A stretch of DNA of 47,324 nt. Origin: Oscillibacter sp. (GTDB taxonomy: Bacteria > Bacillota > Clostridia > Oscillospirales > Oscillospiraceae). Every line of letters begins with the position of its first letter. The first letter of the stretch is position 1. A program made the position numbers and the translations under genes. The stretch is taken from positions 1-47,324 of the forward strand of contig JAAVZX010000018.1 in NCBI GenBank assembly GCA_022791875.1. Direction: 5' to 3'. Positions 46,772 through 47,324 of the stretch are shown one piece after another. The notes beneath the pieces are model-generated. The model saw nothing but the letters and a program-made list of their open reading frames with translations. It was not told the DNA's origin and did no database searches.

Positions 46772-47324
46772 ATGGCAATGGATTTTCATCTGACGAATGA
46801 ACAGCTGATGCTCCGCAAGATGTACCGTGAGTTTGCCGAGAACGAGGTCAAACCCCTGGCGGAGGAAGTCGACGAAACCGAAGAGTTCCCCATGGAAACC
46901 GTCAAGAAGATGGCCAAGCTGGGGATGCTGGGCATCTATTTCCCCAAGGAGTACGGCGGCGCCGGCGGCGACGTGCTGAGCTACGCCATGTGCGTCGAAG
47001 AGCTGGCGAAGGTCTGCGGCACCACCGCGGTGATCGTCTCCGCCCACACCTCCCTGTGCTGCGCCCCCATCTTTGAGAACGGCACCGAGGAACAGAAGCG
47101 GAAGTACCTCCCCGACCTGCTCTCCGGCAGGAAGCTGGGCGCCTTCGGCCTCACCGAGCCCAACGCGGGCACCGACGCCTCCGGCCAGCAGACCATCGCC
47201 GTCCTGGAGGGCGACCACTACGTCTTGAACGGCTCCAAGTGCTTCATCACCAACGGCAACGTGGCCGACACCTTCGTCGTCTTCGCCATGACCGACAAGT
47301 CCAAGGGCAACCACGGCATCTCCG
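46772..47324 (+). CDS. bcd: Butyryl-CoA (acyl-CoA) dehydrogenase, N-terminal part (cut by window edge)
   Basis: The first 184 residues are visible, beginning MAMDFHLTNEQLMLRKMYRE. FAD-dependent acyl-CoA dehydrogenase fold: LGMLGIYFPKEYGGAGGDVL, CGTTAVIVSAHTSLCCAPIF, then FGLTEPNAGTDASGQQTIAV (flavin and substrate binding) and GSKCFITNGNVADTFVVFA. It should reduce crotonyl-CoA to butyryl-CoA, in clostridia together with EtfAB for electron bifurcation. The specific butyryl-CoA assignment rests on similarity and on the neighbouring hbd; the catalytic Glu lies outside. AAAGGAG precedes the ATG. etfB/etfA are expected downstream. Confidence 0.93.
   Translation, partial: MAMDFHLTNEQLMLRKMYREFAENEVKPLAEEVDETEEFPMETVKKMAKLGMLGIYFPKEYGGAGGDVLSYAMCVEELAKVCGTTAVIVSAHTSLCCAPIFENGTEEQKRKYLPDLLSGRKLGAFGLTEPNAGTDASGQQTIAVLEGDHYVLNGSKCFITNGNVADTFVVFAMTDKSKGNHGIS

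Overview
The window looks like chromosome from a GC-rich, spore-forming, butyrate-producing gut clostridium of the Oscillospiraceae (Flavonifractor, Pseudoflavonifractor, Intestinimonas or Lawsonibacter type). The evidence is a tyrosine T-box, the HprK-RapZ-YvcK-WhiA cluster, SpoIIM next to XerD, a Der-PlsY-GpsA operon, 3-hydroxybutyryl-CoA dehydrogenase followed by an acyl-CoA dehydrogenase, strong Shine-Dalgarno sites and many consensus sigma-A promoters. The species assignment is an inference; no rRNA or tRNA gene was seen.

Layout. 1-2.0 kb: tyrS (cut by the window edge), a coiled-coil gene with its own promoter, a tyrosine T-box and a small unknown gene, all on the minus strand. 1.7-6.5 kb: three tandem XRE regulators, a translationally coupled trio (49-aa protein, serine recombinase, Cys-rich protein), ilvA and a second Cys-containing protein. 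6.7-9.4 kb: a YerB-like lipoprotein, a DUF4364 protein, a small membrane protein and rpmB. 9.7-15.6 kb: hprK, murB, rapZ, yvcK, whiA, an AT-rich DUF3791 gene and a C_GCAxxG_C_C protein. 15.7-22.7 kb: dnaE facing the der-orf-plsY-gpsA operon. 23-26.7 kb: a GntR/ABC exporter operon, yceD-rpmF and a conserved unknown. 26.8-32.9 kb: ruvX, carD-like, a Nudix enzyme with a lipid kinase, an AI-2E family exporter, a DUF3810 metallopeptidase and a ZIP transporter. 33-38 kb: gdhA, an ECF sigma/anti-sigma pair, a decayed histidine phosphatase and a phosphopantetheinyl transferase. 38-42 kb: dnaG-rpoD. 42-45.4 kb: xerD, spoIIM, a TIGR04086 protein and yajC. 45.9 kb to the end: hbd and the start of an acyl-CoA dehydrogenase.

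Most genes are housekeeping: replication (dnaE, dnaG), sigma-A, envelope (murB, plsY, gpsA), ribosome (rpmB, rpmF, der), carbon control (hprK, rapZ, yvcK), nitrogen assimilation (gdhA) and butyrate formation (hbd, bcd). Between them lie about a dozen modular, GC-rich hairpin repeats of at least three families. Their arms differ in sequence but stay complementary, and two composite copies of roughly 350-390 bp sit downstream of the ribosomal protein genes rpmB and rpmF.

The most unusual protein feature is in RpoD. A spacer of about 190 residues between sigma regions 1.2 and 2 contains stretches that resemble degenerate extra copies of sigma region 3. Also notable are a perfect promoter and coiled-coil gene between the T-box and tyrS, divergent promoters that share one palindromic -35 box, a GntR regulator with no conventional start codon, and a Rex-like operator upstream of the butyrate genes.
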